Shown one piece after another: positions 10,625 to 19,913 of a DNA stretch of 64,000 nucleotides (position 1 is the first letter of the stretch; every line of letters starts with the position of its first letter). The stretch lies in assembly GCA_016699915.1 (NCBI GenBank), contig CP064990.1, positions 372,001 through 436,000 on the forward strand. Direction: 5' to 3'. Position numbers and translations under genes: made by a program. The notes below the pieces were generated by a model, which was not told the DNA's origin, did not search any database, and saw only the letters and a list, made by a program, of their open reading frames with translations. This stretch comes from Neisseriales bacterium. GTDB taxonomy: Bacteria > Pseudomonadota > Gammaproteobacteria > Burkholderiales > Q3-R57-64.

Positions 10625-12094
10625 TTAATTTATCACTTCTTTTATTAGGTGCCCTGAGTTTACCGTAAACCAGTTTTTTTTCAAAAAAGCAAGCTTTGCG
10701 CCATTATTTTCTGAGTAATGGATGACAATTTTAATATTTGACGTTGATTTTGCATTTTTTTCTAACGTGTTTAATAGTAGTCGACCAGCCGATTCCCAAT
10801 ATGAATCAAAAAACATAAAAAAACTATCCTCTTCCACAAGTAAGATTTTCTCAGATTTTTTTCGGTTCTCAATTACGTGACTAAAAATATAGCCAATTAA
10901 TCCTTTGTTATAGGTGGCAATATATGAAAATGTTTGATCGGAATTAGCGTTTTCTCGAAGTTGTAGACAGAGCTCGCACGGTTCATTGTTGTGCGCACTT
11001 TTTATCTCAGTTTCTAAAAAATGATTATCGCATTCTTTTTGTGTTGCTGGATGGATCACAATATCTTTTGAGTTCAATATTGGTTCTTTTATAATTTTTC
11101 TCCTTAAAAATTCAGATACTGGTTCATTATTTTTTGTTTCTTTATGAAAAATTCTAAAATGGCGTGGCTTCAAACTGAGATCTGATGTGTATATGTTGCG
11201 TATTACCAAAAGATTTTTGTAAAATTTTTCGTTGATTTTTGTCAGTAATTGTGCACCTTCTTCCCATCTGGAGCGCCCAGTATATAGAATAGCTTTAAGT
11301 CTTAGACCTACTTTTTTAGTTGGGTAAATGCCTGGTTTATCGAATATTCGATATTCTTTTTCATAGCCCCACCATGGAGATTTATAAAGAAATTCTCCCA
11401 TATCCATCCCTGGCCATAGACTGTAATAAAATTCGCCATCTAGCCAGCGAACTAAACGGTTAGGTTCACGGCCTTTTAGTTGTGGAAAGTTTGCGTAATC
11501 TATTGGTAACGCTTGGCTCGGTTTTTTGCGGTATTGATAAATGAGTGCCAAGCCAGCTGAATTTTTGGCATAATGTGCGAACATAAGTTGTGCTGCATCA
11601 TCTTCAAATACAGACATGTTTGACATACAGAAAATACCAACAGAGGTATATGCTGTTGCTTCTTCATATAATGTTATGAGTTCATTGCGAATATATTTGA
11701 GTTCGTTTTCTGGCCAAGGTAAATATTTTTGATACAAATTTCTCAGTAGTTTTAGGACTTGTTTATTTCTTTTTTGTAGAAGCCTTGATAAAGATCCACC
11801 AGATTCTAGAAAGTTTTCAATAATATTTTTACATCCTGGTGTTCTTGTTTCCATTGCCAATTGGAGTAAATTTTGATTGAAAGATGGAACATGTGATTTT
11901 TTCTTTATTTTTGCCATAAGTTTTTTAGTTTGTTTATCTTGGTCGCACTGTTCCGCGCGGTAAGGGGTGCTTAGATATCGATATTCATTGAGATCGTTAA
12001 ACTCGAATACTGTAGAAAATTTGACCGTTTTATTGACTAAATGCGTGATAGTTCGCTCGTTGTATGGAACAAACTTAACAAAATAGCGATTCAT
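10625..12094 (-). CDS. DUF2971 protein fused to a GNAT-like acetyltransferase domain
   Basis: The 489-residue protein appears to have two parts. Residues 1-310 fit DUF2971: an early KFSTVFEFNDLNEYRY, then MFAHYAKNSAGLALIY (171-186) and SPWWGYEKEYRIF (239-251), which match that family's HYA...G and EKEYR elements. Residues 344-489 read as a GNAT fold: IVIHPAT at the start, YIATYNKGLIGYIF (391-404), a GRLLLNTLE helix, and HYSENNGAKLAFLKKNWF (459-476), close to the N-x-x-A-x-x-x-Y/F-x-K-x-G-F end of acetyltransferases. Function is unknown. It stands alone in an AT-rich stretch between a NIF3 gene and a gene-poor region, suggesting acquisition. The DUF2971 call is moderately firm; the fused GNAT domain is an inference from pattern. 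Confidence 0.6.
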   Translation of the reverse strand: MNRYFVKFVPYNERTITHLVNKTVKFSTVFEFNDLNEYRYLSTPYRAEQCDQDKQTKKLMAKIKKKSHVPSFNQNLLQLAMETRTPGCKNIIENFLESGGSLSRLLQKRNKQVLKLLRNLYQKYLPWPENELKYIRNELITLYEEATAYTSVGIFCMSNMSVFEDDAAQLMFAHYAKNSAGLALIYQYRKKPSQALPIDYANFPQLKGREPNRLVRWLDGEFYYSLWPGMDMGEFLYKSPWWGYEKEYRIFDKPGIYPTKKVGLRLKAILYTGRSRWEEGAQLLTKINEKFYKNLLVIRNIYTSDLSLKPRHFRIFHKETKNNEPVSEFLRRKIIKEPILNSKDIVIHPATQKECDNHFLETEIKSAHNNEPCELCLQLRENANSDQTFSYIATYNKGLIGYIFSHVIENRKKSEKILLVEEDSFFMFFDSYWESAGRLLLNTLEKNAKSTSNIKIVIHYSENNGAKLAFLKKNWFTVNSGHLIKEVIN

Positions 12095-12578
12095 TGATTG
12101 GCACCATAAAATAACTTAACAGAACTTTGTAAGTGTGTATCAAAAGCATATAAAGTGATATGTTTAGGATACATAAGGCATTCTGTATTTTGATCATTTT
12201 TTAGCAATTCCATCAATTTACATATACCTATGAGCCTTTCCTTACCAATTCATCAATCAATATGGCAAATTGACCCGATCCCTTTGAATAAATAAGTGCT
12301 ATCCGGCGCGTGATTGTGCTTGTTTACAATATCATTGATTCTAATTGATTCTATGATAAATTTTGCAGGCTTGTTTAAAGATCGGCTTTATTAATTGATC
12401 ATTATGTATTTTTGGCAGTTTTTGGTGAACATATTGTTTTGTATATTTGCCAAGTTCCATATATGGCATTCATCTTATCTGTCTTCCAATATGATGCATT
12501 CTTAATAGCGCTTAGCTGATTTTTTGACGTTTAAAAGCGCACGCAGGCTTATTTCAGTAGCGTCACACCAAATTGCAC
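12095..12578. other. Gene-poor AT-rich stretch
   Basis: About 480 bases with no frame that I recognise on either strand. It is rich in T- and A-runs with no clear transposase, tRNA or rRNA fragment. A loose inverted pair, GCGCTTA and TTTAAAAGCGC, occurs near 12506-12540. It probably holds the DUF2971 gene's promoter at its left end and may be residue of deleted genes. Confidence 0.4.
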
Positions 12579-12645
12579 GCATTTTATGTTAATAAAATGC
12601 ATAAAAATTAACATATAATATATTCATGTTAATTCAGTTAACATG
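12579..12645. promoter_or_regulatory. Operator-like pair of palindromes around a TATAAT
   Basis: A perfect palindrome, GCATTTTAT-GTTA-ATAAAATGC, spans 12579-12600. A second, CATGTTAA-TTCAG-TTAACATG, spans 12625-12645. An extra TTAACAT half-site lies at 12608-12614 and a TATAAT at 12614-12619. The last palindrome runs into the ATG of a 24-codon frame. Repeated half-sites bracketing a -10 box are typical of autoregulated toxin-antitoxin or phage-type promoters. No regulator gene is adjacent. Confidence 0.45.
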
Positions 12646-12717
12646 AAAATCATAGAAACGATATACACTACTAGATGTTTTATTGGCAGTGTGTTCCGAA
12701 AAATCTTTAGAAGTTAA
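12643..12717 (+). pseudogene. Possible N-terminal stub of a RelE/HigB-like toxin gene
   Basis: A 24-codon frame begins MKIIETIYTTRCFIG and stops at TAA 12715-12717. The opening resembles the start of RelE/HigB-type toxins, which often read MKIIET-x-x-(F/Y)T. The remainder of such a protein is absent before mog. Together with the palindromic operator directly upstream, this could be the relic of a toxin-antitoxin operon. The match is only about ten residues, so the call is tentative. Confidence 0.3.
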
Positions 12718-12813
12718 GTCGCTGACGTTTTGGTCACTGCATACGTTGTCTCTGGGCTCTAGTTCTATTGTGCATCTTGATGAGATAAATCGTTATTAAA
12801 AAAAGGATCTTGT

Positions 12814-13377
12814 ATGCAATGTAGAATTGGTCTAGTTTCTATTTCAGATCGGGCAAGCCAAGCAATCTATGAAGACCAAGGTATTCCAGCGTTGCAAGCA
12901 TGGCTCCAAGAAGCTCTAGTGAGCCCATTTGAGTGTATCACTAAGCTGATCCCGGATGAACAAATTCAGATTGTAAATACCCTTACCGCTCTTGTTGATG
13001 ACGCAGGATGCCATCTTGTTTTGACAACAGGCGGGACGGGTCCTGCGCCTCGCGATGTCACGCCTGAAGCTACTTTGGCAATTGCAGACAAAGTTCTGCC
13101 AGGTTTTGGTGAGCAAATGCGCCAAGTGAGTTTACATTTTGTGCCAACCGCTATTTTATCGCGCCAAGTTGGCGTGATTCGTAAAACATCACTCATTTTA
13201 AATCTGCCAGGTCAACCCAAAGCTATTTGTCAAACGCTAGAAGGGGTAAGAGGAGTAGATAACACGATCAAAATCCCAGGCATATTTGCTGCGGTGCCTT
13301 ATTGTTTAGATTTAATGGGCGGACCCTTTTTAGAGACTAACCCCAATATCGTCCAAGCATTCAGACCTAAGCGATAG
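12814..13377 (+). CDS. mog: Molybdopterin adenylyltransferase
   Basis: Mog activates molybdopterin by adenylylation before molybdenum insertion. The 187-residue protein starts CRIGLVSISDRAS. It carries the substrate-site motif LTTGGTGPAPRDVTPEAT near residues 70-86 and ends with LNLPGQP and a ...YCLDLMGGP segment as in E. coli Mog. An AAAGGA ribosome site lies six to eight bases before the ATG. moaC lies 2.7 kb away on the same strand; the other cofactor genes are not in the window. Confidence 0.93.
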   Translation: MQCRIGLVSISDRASQAIYEDQGIPALQAWLQEALVSPFECITKLIPDEQIQIVNTLTALVDDAGCHLVLTTGGTGPAPRDVTPEATLAIADKVLPGFGEQMRQVSLHFVPTAILSRQVGVIRKTSLILNLPGQPKAICQTLEGVRGVDNTIKIPGIFAAVPYCLDLMGGPFLETNPNIVQAFRPKR

Positions 13378-13406
13378 TTGGTTTATGTAAAATGCTCTGT
13401 GTGTTT

Positions 13407-13910
13407 TTATGATGGCGCAATTTCAGATTCCAATAAAAAGGCTTTTCTTTTTAACCCTGCTGCAAATCCTGTAAGTGAGCCATCTGAGCCAATGATGCGG
13501 TGACAAGGCAACATCATCACAAGAGGATTTTTAGCAACGCTTTGTGCGACGGCTCGTACTGCTTTGGGTTTACCAATCATTTGAGCAAGTTTGGCATAAG
13601 AGATCGTTTGACCAAACGGAACTCGGCTTAAGGCTTGCCAAACCTCTTTTTGAAAGGCTGTGCCGAGCAATTGGTAAGGAACATCAAAATACTGGAGCTC
13701 CTTGTTAAAAAATTCGATGATTTGCTGTTTAGTTCTGGTTAAGATGGCTTGTGTTCGGGTATTTGTTTGTTTAGACAGTGCGATGTTACCATCTAGCTGA
13801 TCACTAAAATATAGCCCAACTAATGCTTGGTCATTAGCAAAAGCGGTCATGCTACCCAGTGGCGTAGAAAATACACAAGAATCAGTAGCAGTCGTAACCA
13901 TTTTTATCAA
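13407..13910 (-). CDS. ogt: Methylated-DNA--protein-cysteine methyltransferase
   Basis: This suicide enzyme removes alkyl groups from O6-alkylguanine by transferring them to its own cysteine. The 167-residue protein has the diagnostic VMMLPCHRIIGSDGSLTGFAAG with the acceptor cysteine in PCHR. The helix-turn-helix segment GQTISYAKLAQMIGKPKAVRAVAQ that probes DNA precedes it. It has the size of Ogt and lacks the AraC-like regulatory domain of Ada. It converges on mog. Confidence 0.93.
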   Translation of the reverse strand: MIKMVTTATDSCVFSTPLGSMTAFANDQALVGLYFSDQLDGNIALSKQTNTRTQAILTRTKQQIIEFFNKELQYFDVPYQLLGTAFQKEVWQALSRVPFGQTISYAKLAQMIGKPKAVRAVAQSVAKNPLVMMLPCHRIIGSDGSLTGFAAGLKRKAFLLESEIAPS

Positions 13911-14482
13911 ATACCATGGTTATCAAAATAAGGACGTATTTATGTTACCCATCAAAATTTTTCCCTAGGGCAAGAGCCAAGGTTGTCTTGTCATTTTTCA
14001 GGCAATGGATGGCAAGTTATGCACAAAAAGCGATTGGGGTTTTGATAAAAATTTTCTGCTCTTTTTCTATCGTGTCGTTCTAAATTATTGCAAGATACGC
14101 TGCACAAAACAACCACCCACCCCCTACCACCCCCATCTTAATCCCACTTCTCCTTTAACATCAACGTCTGTCTTCAAAAAGGTTTCATGCAAGCTAGCAC
14201 TTAGGCTAAGAGCTTCTTGAAGCTGATAGTTTAATTGACTTTGTAGATTGGGAGTATATTGAATCAATTACTGTGGTGTTGGTAATAACAGATCAAGCTT
14301 CTAAATGTGACCTATATTAATAAAATAGGATGTGGGTTGTTTATTTTTAATGCCTTATCGATAGTGAGTTATTTTAAGTCTTTCGTGTATGCAAGAAATG
14401 ATTCATTAAATAATCTATCACTCAAAAGTGAAGAAACGTTTTTTATTTTCACCATGCATCGAAAGCTATTGAGCATAATAAA
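13911..14482. other. Gap between ogt and the porin, with a possible porin-like tail fragment
   Basis: No full gene is recognised in these 570 bases. On the minus strand, 14267 down to 14124 reads 47 codons rich in Q, L and S and ending VGLRWGW before TAG, which is reminiscent of the last strand of an outer-membrane beta-barrel. Upstream of it the frame is closed by TAA. Two plus-strand frames (14005-14220, 14307-14531) look like chance. A C-rich tract occurs at about 14111-14135. Confidence 0.3.
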
Positions 14483-14516
14483 GACCAAAGGCCGCTTTGT
14501 GGAGCGGCCTTTGGTC
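14483..14516 (-). terminator. Rho-independent terminator of the porin gene
   Basis: GACCAAAGGCCGCT at 14483-14496 pairs perfectly over 14 bases with AGCGGCCTTTGGTC at 14503-14516, around a 6-base loop. On the minus strand it is followed by TTTATTATG and begins 11 bases past the porin stop. Confidence 0.85.
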
Positions 14517-14527
14517 AAGGATATCCT

Positions 14528-15808
14528 CTAATACCAATAAGTCAAATTAAGTGCAGCTGTTTTTTGATTAAACCATTTGTCAGTTTCAGGCGTCGCGTCG
14601 TCGTGCAACCAATTAAGTTGGCCGTAGGCTAAATTGACAATGATATGGTCTGTTACAAAATAGTCCATACCTACAACACCTTGTACATATCCTGGCAAAT
14701 TAAATTTCGAAGCAGAATCGCTTTCAGATTCATAGGTATTTTTTGTGCTTTTCCCCAATACAATGCTAATTTTGGGCACGAACTTTCCAACCGTGTAGCT
14801 GACGCTGGTTGCTATTTCATGCATTGGAAAAGCAAAATAACGCATCCCTCGATCTGGAAGAGCATAGTTTGTTGCAGAACCAATTTCTGGTCCAGTCAAC
14901 GCCTCTTGCTGGTTTTTTGGCATCGCATACAATGTGTCACCCCAGCCTGCATTATTCAATAAATATTGATAGCCTGCCGAAATAAACCAGTTGTTTTTGT
15001 TATAGCCTCCTTCAAAACGATGCAAATAAGCATGGTTTTTTTGCTCTGCTTCACTTTGTCTTTTATCCAGCAAGCCGTCATGGCGTATCAGTCCCGTATA
15101 TTTTGCAAAGTAACCATCTTTTTGTTGTTGGACAGTACCGCCGTATATTTTGACTGATTCAACGGATGGTGCAACAGGCAAATTAGGAATCCGCTCATAT
15201 ATGCCGTTTACACGTTTGCCAATACCACGGATCAAGTGAAACGATAGACCATCCCAATTGGGCGATTCATAAAGAATAGCGTTTGCAACAGGGAAAAATG
15301 TGCGCCGATAAAGGGTTAGACCCGCCACCCCACCTGTTGACCAAAAGTCGGGTGTTAAGCCAAGCGAATTAGTCGATAGGTTGCCAAATTTTAAGTTACC
15401 CATAGATGAACCTAAGCCAATGTACAAGGATTTAGCGCCAAATTGCCCGATAATCCCGTTGCCGTACCCATCATCAAAACGTTTTGCGAGTGGCTGCGTA
15501 TTTTTAGTTAATTCAAAATACCCACCATACAACAACTTAAAGCTTGGGCTTATTGCTGTAGCAGGTGCATTTCCATCAAAACCTATTCCAAGGCTATAGT
15601 TGTAATCCAAAAGCCCTTTCGGCTTTTGGTCAGCACCGCTGCTTAATGTAGATTCAGTGTCTAGATCATATAAGCTACCAAAATTGATGCTCAAATAAGG
15701 ATAAAAAACAGCCTTATTTGTATCAATTGTTTCGGCAATAGCGAGCTGAAAAATCCCTAATGCTGAGTATAGTACCATCGCCATGGACAATTTTTTAACA
15801 GACAACAT
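14528..15808 (-). CDS. Outer-membrane porin (beta-type, Gram-negative porin)
   Basis: The ATG at 15808 gives a signal peptide MLSVKKLSMAMVLYSALG with cleavage after QLAIA, and GGAG lies eight bases upstream. The frame is open to 15862 but that start would bury the signal. The mature protein of about 400 residues alternates polar and aromatic residues as beta-barrels do, with aromatic-ended strands and a C-terminus of NLTYWY. Segments such as AKSLYIGLGSSMGNLKFGNLS resemble the 'constriction loop' region of betaproteobacterial porins. It would form a passive channel for small solutes; specificity cannot be read. It is a single-gene unit with its own terminator. Confidence 0.75.
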   Translation of the reverse strand: MLSVKKLSMAMVLYSALGIFQLAIAETIDTNKAVFYPYLSINFGSLYDLDTESTLSSGADQKPKGLLDYNYSLGIGFDGNAPATAISPSFKLLYGGYFELTKNTQPLAKRFDDGYGNGIIGQFGAKSLYIGLGSSMGNLKFGNLSTNSLGLTPDFWSTGGVAGLTLYRRTFFPVANAILYESPNWDGLSFHLIRGIGKRVNGIYERIPNLPVAPSVESVKIYGGTVQQQKDGYFAKYTGLIRHDGLLDKRQSEAEQKNHAYLHRFEGGYNKNNWFISAGYQYLLNNAGWGDTLYAMPKNQQEALTGPEIGSATNYALPDRGMRYFAFPMHEIATSVSYTVGKFVPKISIVLGKSTKNTYESESDSASKFNLPGYVQGVVGMDYFVTDHIIVNLAYGQLNWLHDDATPETDKWFNQKTAALNLTYWY

Positions 15809-15860
15809 AAATGAGTCTCCCATTTTACTTCCAAAAAAAACGCCTATCAAAGCATAGCGC

Positions 15861-15895
15861 ATTATACTATATATAGTATGAAATTAAATTTCATT
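15861..15895 (-). promoter_or_regulatory. Porin promoter region with palindromes
   Basis: On the minus strand TATAAT (15866-15861) lies about 50 bases before the porin ATG. Overlapping it is the perfect palindrome ATACTATATATAGTAT (15864-15879), and GAAATTAAATTTC follows at 15880-15892. No good -35 box is seen at 16-18 bases. The palindrome over the -10 box could be an operator, or simply AT-rich promoter DNA. Confidence 0.4.
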
Positions 15896-16120
15896 TACTA
15901 AATAATGTGAATATTAGAAACTATATATGAACATCATTATAAATTAATTATTTTAAAACAAAGCATGCAGGATCAGATAATGGTCTAAATATAACAGGTT
16001 CCGTACCCATCATAGATATTTTATTTGAGAGCACTTGAACCTGTGTGTAGGTTATAATAAATAAAACAGTAGGAAACACACCATTTTGAGCCTAAACGCA
16101 ACTTATACTAAGATATATTT

Positions 16121-16606
16121 ATGTCGCTCTTTACACACTTGGATGCACAAGGCAAAGCTCAGATGGTCGATGTTTCAGATAAAACCGCAACCATCCGGAT
16201 AGCAAGGGCACAGGGGTATATTCATCTGCAGCCAGAAACGCTTGAACAACTTGAGCAGCATAAGCACAAAAAAGGAGATGTGTTGGGTGTAGCAAGAGTA
16301 GCGGCGATTATGTCGAGCAAGCGTTGCGCAGAATTAATTCCTTTGTGCCATCCGATTAGCCTTACAACTATCTTAGTTGGTTTTGAATTCTTGTTTTCAC
16401 CAAGCGCCATAAAAATACAAGTTACAGCGAAAGCACATGCGACAACAGGTGTTGAGATGGAAGCCCTAACAGCAGTCTGCGTTGGTCTTTTAACGCTATA
16501 TGATATGTGTAAGGCAGCTGACCGCGGTATGTATATTGATGGTGTTCGCCTACTAGAAAAATCTGGTGGTCGTTCCGGGCATTGGAAAGCGAGCAATGTT
16601 AAGTAA
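16121..16606 (+). CDS. moaC: Cyclic pyranopterin monophosphate synthase
   Basis: MoaC makes cyclic pyranopterin monophosphate in molybdenum cofactor synthesis, acting on the MoaA product. The 161-residue protein has [18 protein letters not shown] at the start, the [15 protein letters not shown] segment, and [23 protein letters not shown] with KAADRGM. These are the standard catalytic regions. A weak ribosome site precedes the ATG. It stands just before recC but is separated by 58 bases and has no functional link with it. Confidence 0.95.
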   Translation: MSLFTHLDAQGKAQMVDVSDKTATIRIARAQGYIHLQPETLEQLEQHKHKKGDVLGVARVAAIMSSKRCAELIPLCHPISLTTILVGFEFLFSPSAIKIQVTAKAHATTGVEMEALTAVCVGLLTLYDMCKAADRGMYIDGVRLLEKSGGRSGHWKASNVK

Positions 16607-16664
16607 AAAAATAAAACAGATCCAGTTCATGTTGTTCGTCATGTGTTTAAGCTAAGCGCTTAGC

Positions 16665-19600
16665 ATGCTTCGTTTTTATCAATCCAATGCTATTGAGGAT
16701 TTGGCGGCGTTTTATGCGCAATTTATCAAAACAGTACCATTGCGCGATCCTTTTATTACTGAAACCATCATTGTTCCTTCCTCTGCCATGGGGCATTACC
16801 TTAGTCAAGAGTTGGTAAAGCATAACGGCATTGCTGCTAATTTGGATATGATGTTACCCATGTCATGGGTGCAACAGCTGATCACTGAGGCGGCAAATGA
16901 TAAAAAAATGGGTTATGCCTTCACACATGAGGCGCTAACATGGCGACTATTTGGATTACTGCCGAGCATTACACATATTCCTGCTTTTATAGCTTGGCAG
17001 GTTCAGAAACAAGCTAGTCCTGCCTCACGTTTTTATCTTGCTCAGCAGCTTGCTACCTTATTTGATCAATATTTGATATACCGCCTTGATTGGTTGCTTG
17101 CTTGGGAAAATAACCAAACGTTAGGTTTAGGGGATGATGAAAAATGGCAAGCGGTGCTTTGGCAAGCACTGACAAAGTCTGTTCCCAAACCACACCATAT
17201 AGCACACTATGTCAACATGCTTGATCAAATCCATTGCAGTGTCTTGCCTGAGCGCATTACCCTGTTTGGCTTAATGCATTTAGCGCCTGCCTATTTAGAT
17301 CTACTTAAACGACTGGCTGATTTTATTGAGATTTATGGTTTTGTCCTCAATCCCTGCTGTGAGTATTGGGCAAAAACTGAATCAACTCTTTTTTTATCAG
17401 ACAGCACAACTACCCGGGAAGCAATAGGCGACCTGTTACTCAATCAGTTGGGGCATAAAGGTAGCATTTTTTTGCATGCACTGGCTTTGGACGATCAATG
17501 GCATTTAAAATCATTTTTTCGGCCGCCTGCTGCCAGCACTTTGCTCGGTAAACTCCAAAAAAGTATTTTGATGCCTAATGCGCTACTTGATGAGGAAGAT
17601 GAGGAAATAGAGGATGTCCAGGCAGTAAGGAATGATGCGTCCATCGTTTTACATGTGGCTCACAGCCCGCTACGCGAATTGGAAATCCTCAAAGATCAAC
17701 TGCTATGGCATTTTTCGCACGACCCAACTTTAACGCCAGCAGATATAGCAATACTTGCTCCTAATATTGACAACTATGCCCCTTTTATTAAGTCCGTATT
17801 TGGTGAACCAATAGACCAAGGTTATATCCCTTACCGCATTGTTTACCGAGCCAATCAATATACTGAATACCCGCTACTTGTGTCGTTGATGAAGCTGATC
17901 GAACTAGTAGATAGCCGCTTTGTTGTCAGTGAAGTATGTCAGCTTTTTGATTGCCAAGCGCTTTGTAGGCGCTTTGGGTTTTCACACGACGAAGTGAATA
18001 AAATAGTTTATTGGATACATCAAGCGGCTATTACTTGGGGGCGTAATGCTTCACACCGTAGGGACTGGGGATTTCAAGAAGAACCTGTATCTAGCTGGCG
18101 TTTTGGATTAGATCGCTTATTGTTGGGTACGCTTTTATCGCCCGATCAACTAACAGCTGATATAGCCAATGAGTTAGTGATACAACCGCTACAGGTTAGG
18201 TGGCAAGATTTGCCAAAAGTAGCAAAATTTGGTCATTTTTTTGATGCGCTAGATCAATTATCAACTACTTGGCAAAAACCGACTGATGCAACAGATTGGG
18301 TAGAACGTATAGACTATGCATTAGCGACTTTTTTTGATCCAGACGAACAAGAAGAGCGGGCGTTGGATGTTTTAAGACAAACTTTATTACTATTTCTTGA
18401 GAGCAATTCGCTTTGTTGTCACCAGTTTTTTGAATTGTCTGTTTTACGTGCTTGGCTCAAATATGCGATCTGTTTACCTGTACAGCATGATACGTTAAAC
18501 GGGTCACTAACTTTTGGTACTATTCACGGTCTCAGTGCCATTCCCTTTAAAATCATTTGTGTAATTGGGTTGGATAGCAACAGTTTTCCAGCCCCATTAC
18601 CACCCATATATGGTAATTTGATGCTGCGTCAAGGGCGGTCAACGGATTGCTCGGTGCGGGATGATGATGCCTATGCATGGCTTATGCTATTGTTATCGGC
18701 AAGAAAAACGCTTTATCTTTCTTGGGTAGGTCACGCACAAGATAGTGACGATGACTTGCCACCTACGGTGTGGATTAGCCAATTACAAACTGTGCTTCAT
18801 GAGCTATCTAGCGCTCAAACGTTGCTTAGTACATCCGATTCGGTGAACAAGGTTCACGTATCTGATGCTGCTATAACTATTTTTAACCATCCTTTACAGC
18901 CTTTTTCGCGCAATTACTATAGGGGACAGGAGCGCGGCTTAGTGAGTTTTGAAGCAGCTTATGCGACTGGACTTGCTTTAGCGCACCGCACTGTACAGCC
19001 TTTTGCTGTTAGTTTGTCGCAAATGGCGCTAACCAATTCCTTAGTTACTTGGGATACTTTTTTGCGTTTTTGGCGTTTGCCAGCCCAATATTGGTTGCTC
19101 GAACAGCTGAAAGTCAAGCCTATTTTACATTGGTTGGTATCCACAGAGCAGGAACCACTGTCATTGCGTTATCGTGGGCAGCGCAACTTGTTAGCTTATT
19201 TATTTAAAAAACACCATGTACCTTGTGATGTTGATTTTGCCAATAGTGCTTTTGATGACACGAGTCTCCTTCCGCCTGGAGAACTTGGTAAAGCATATAA
19301 GCAGCACGCCTTACAAACTATTAACCGCTTGAACGTACAAGAAGATATCAGCGAAGTGGTGTTGCCAACTATACGGTTTGATATAGCATGTCAAGAGGGT
19401 AATTATTTAGTTGGCAACTTCAATGGCATACGACCAAGTGGCTATTTTTGTTTTATCGACCATACGCATCAGCCAGATCAAATAATCCATATTTGGCTTA
19501 GGCATTTGGTGTTAAATATCATAGCAGATGGTCGATTTATGCCTTGCACAAGACTTATCAGTACCGATGGGTATCATCATGAGCTATCGGTTATGGATAA

Positions 19601-19913
19601 AGCTACGGCTATGGATTATTTAAACCAATGGATGAAATGGTATCAATATGGTCAACATACTCCACTTCCTTTTTTTCGTCGAGCCAGTTGGCAGGCGGCA
19701 CATTCTGAAGTTCAATCCAAAACAAAAGTACTATCAGAAGAAGTTATACGACAAGTATGGGAAGAAGACAGCTACGGCAGACCAGAATCGCAGAACGTAG
19801 CAATAAAAATAGCCTTCCGTGGCCAAGAAGCATTGTTTTCACCTATTTTTTGGGATCTAGCAAAGTTTTTGTTAGCGCCTTTTGCTAGACAATATATGGA
19901 CAAAAAAACATGA
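16665..19913 (+). CDS. recC: Exodeoxyribonuclease V subunit gamma
   Basis: RecC is the non-catalytic scaffold of RecBCD that splits the DNA strands and reads Chi. The 1082-residue protein starts LRFYQSNAIEDLAAFYA as RecC does. It has the early AMGHYLSQEL and ANLDMMLPMSWV segments and a later GLSAIPFKIICVIGLDSNSFP, the dead helicase-like motif of this family. The length is close to E. coli RecC. Its stop overlaps the recB start by four bases (ATGA), so the pair is translationally coupled. recD is not in this operon but 24 kb away. Confidence 0.93.
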   Translation: MLRFYQSNAIEDLAAFYAQFIKTVPLRDPFITETIIVPSSAMGHYLSQELVKHNGIAANLDMMLPMSWVQQLITEAANDKKMGYAFTHEALTWRLFGLLPSITHIPAFIAWQVQKQASPASRFYLAQQLATLFDQYLIYRLDWLLAWENNQTLGLGDDEKWQAVLWQALTKSVPKPHHIAHYVNMLDQIHCSVLPERITLFGLMHLAPAYLDLLKRLADFIEIYGFVLNPCCEYWAKTESTLFLSDSTTTREAIGDLLLNQLGHKGSIFLHALALDDQWHLKSFFRPPAASTLLGKLQKSILMPNALLDEEDEEIEDVQAVRNDASIVLHVAHSPLRELEILKDQLLWHFSHDPTLTPADIAILAPNIDNYAPFIKSVFGEPIDQGYIPYRIVYRANQYTEYPLLVSLMKLIELVDSRFVVSEVCQLFDCQALCRRFGFSHDEVNKIVYWIHQAAITWGRNASHRRDWGFQEEPVSSWRFGLDRLLLGTLLSPDQLTADIANELVIQPLQVRWQDLPKVAKFGHFFDALDQLSTTWQKPTDATDWVERIDYALATFFDPDEQEERALDVLRQTLLLFLESNSLCCHQFFELSVLRAWLKYAICLPVQHDTLNGSLTFGTIHGLSAIPFKIICVIGLDSNSFPAPLPPIYGNLMLRQGRSTDCSVRDDDAYAWLMLLLSARKTLYLSWVGHAQDSDDDLPPTVWISQLQTVLHELSSAQTLLSTSDSVNKVHVSDAAITIFNHPLQPFSRNYYRGQERGLVSFEAAYATGLALAHRTVQPFAVSLSQMALTNSLVTWDTFLRFWRLPAQYWLLEQLKVKPILHWLVSTEQEPLSLRYRGQRNLLAYLFKKHHVPCDVDFANSAFDDTSLLPPGELGKAYKQHALQTINRLNVQEDISEVVLPTIRFDIACQEGNYLVGNFNGIRPSGYFCFIDHTHQPDQIIHIWLRHLVLNIIADGRFMPCTRLISTDGYHHELSVMDKATAMDYLNQWMKWYQYGQHTPLPFFRRASWQAAHSEVQSKTKVLSEEVIRQVWEEDSYGRPESQNVAIKIAFRGQEALFSPIFWDLAKFLLAPFARQYMDKKT

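Noticed and set aside
14005..14220. 71-residue plus-strand frame after ogt
   Set aside because: Low-complexity Pro/His/Thr composition from a C-rich tract; no ribosome site or recognisable family.
14307..14531. GTG-started 74-residue frame before the porin stop
   Set aside because: It runs through the terminator hairpin and the end of the porin gene and lacks a ribosome site.
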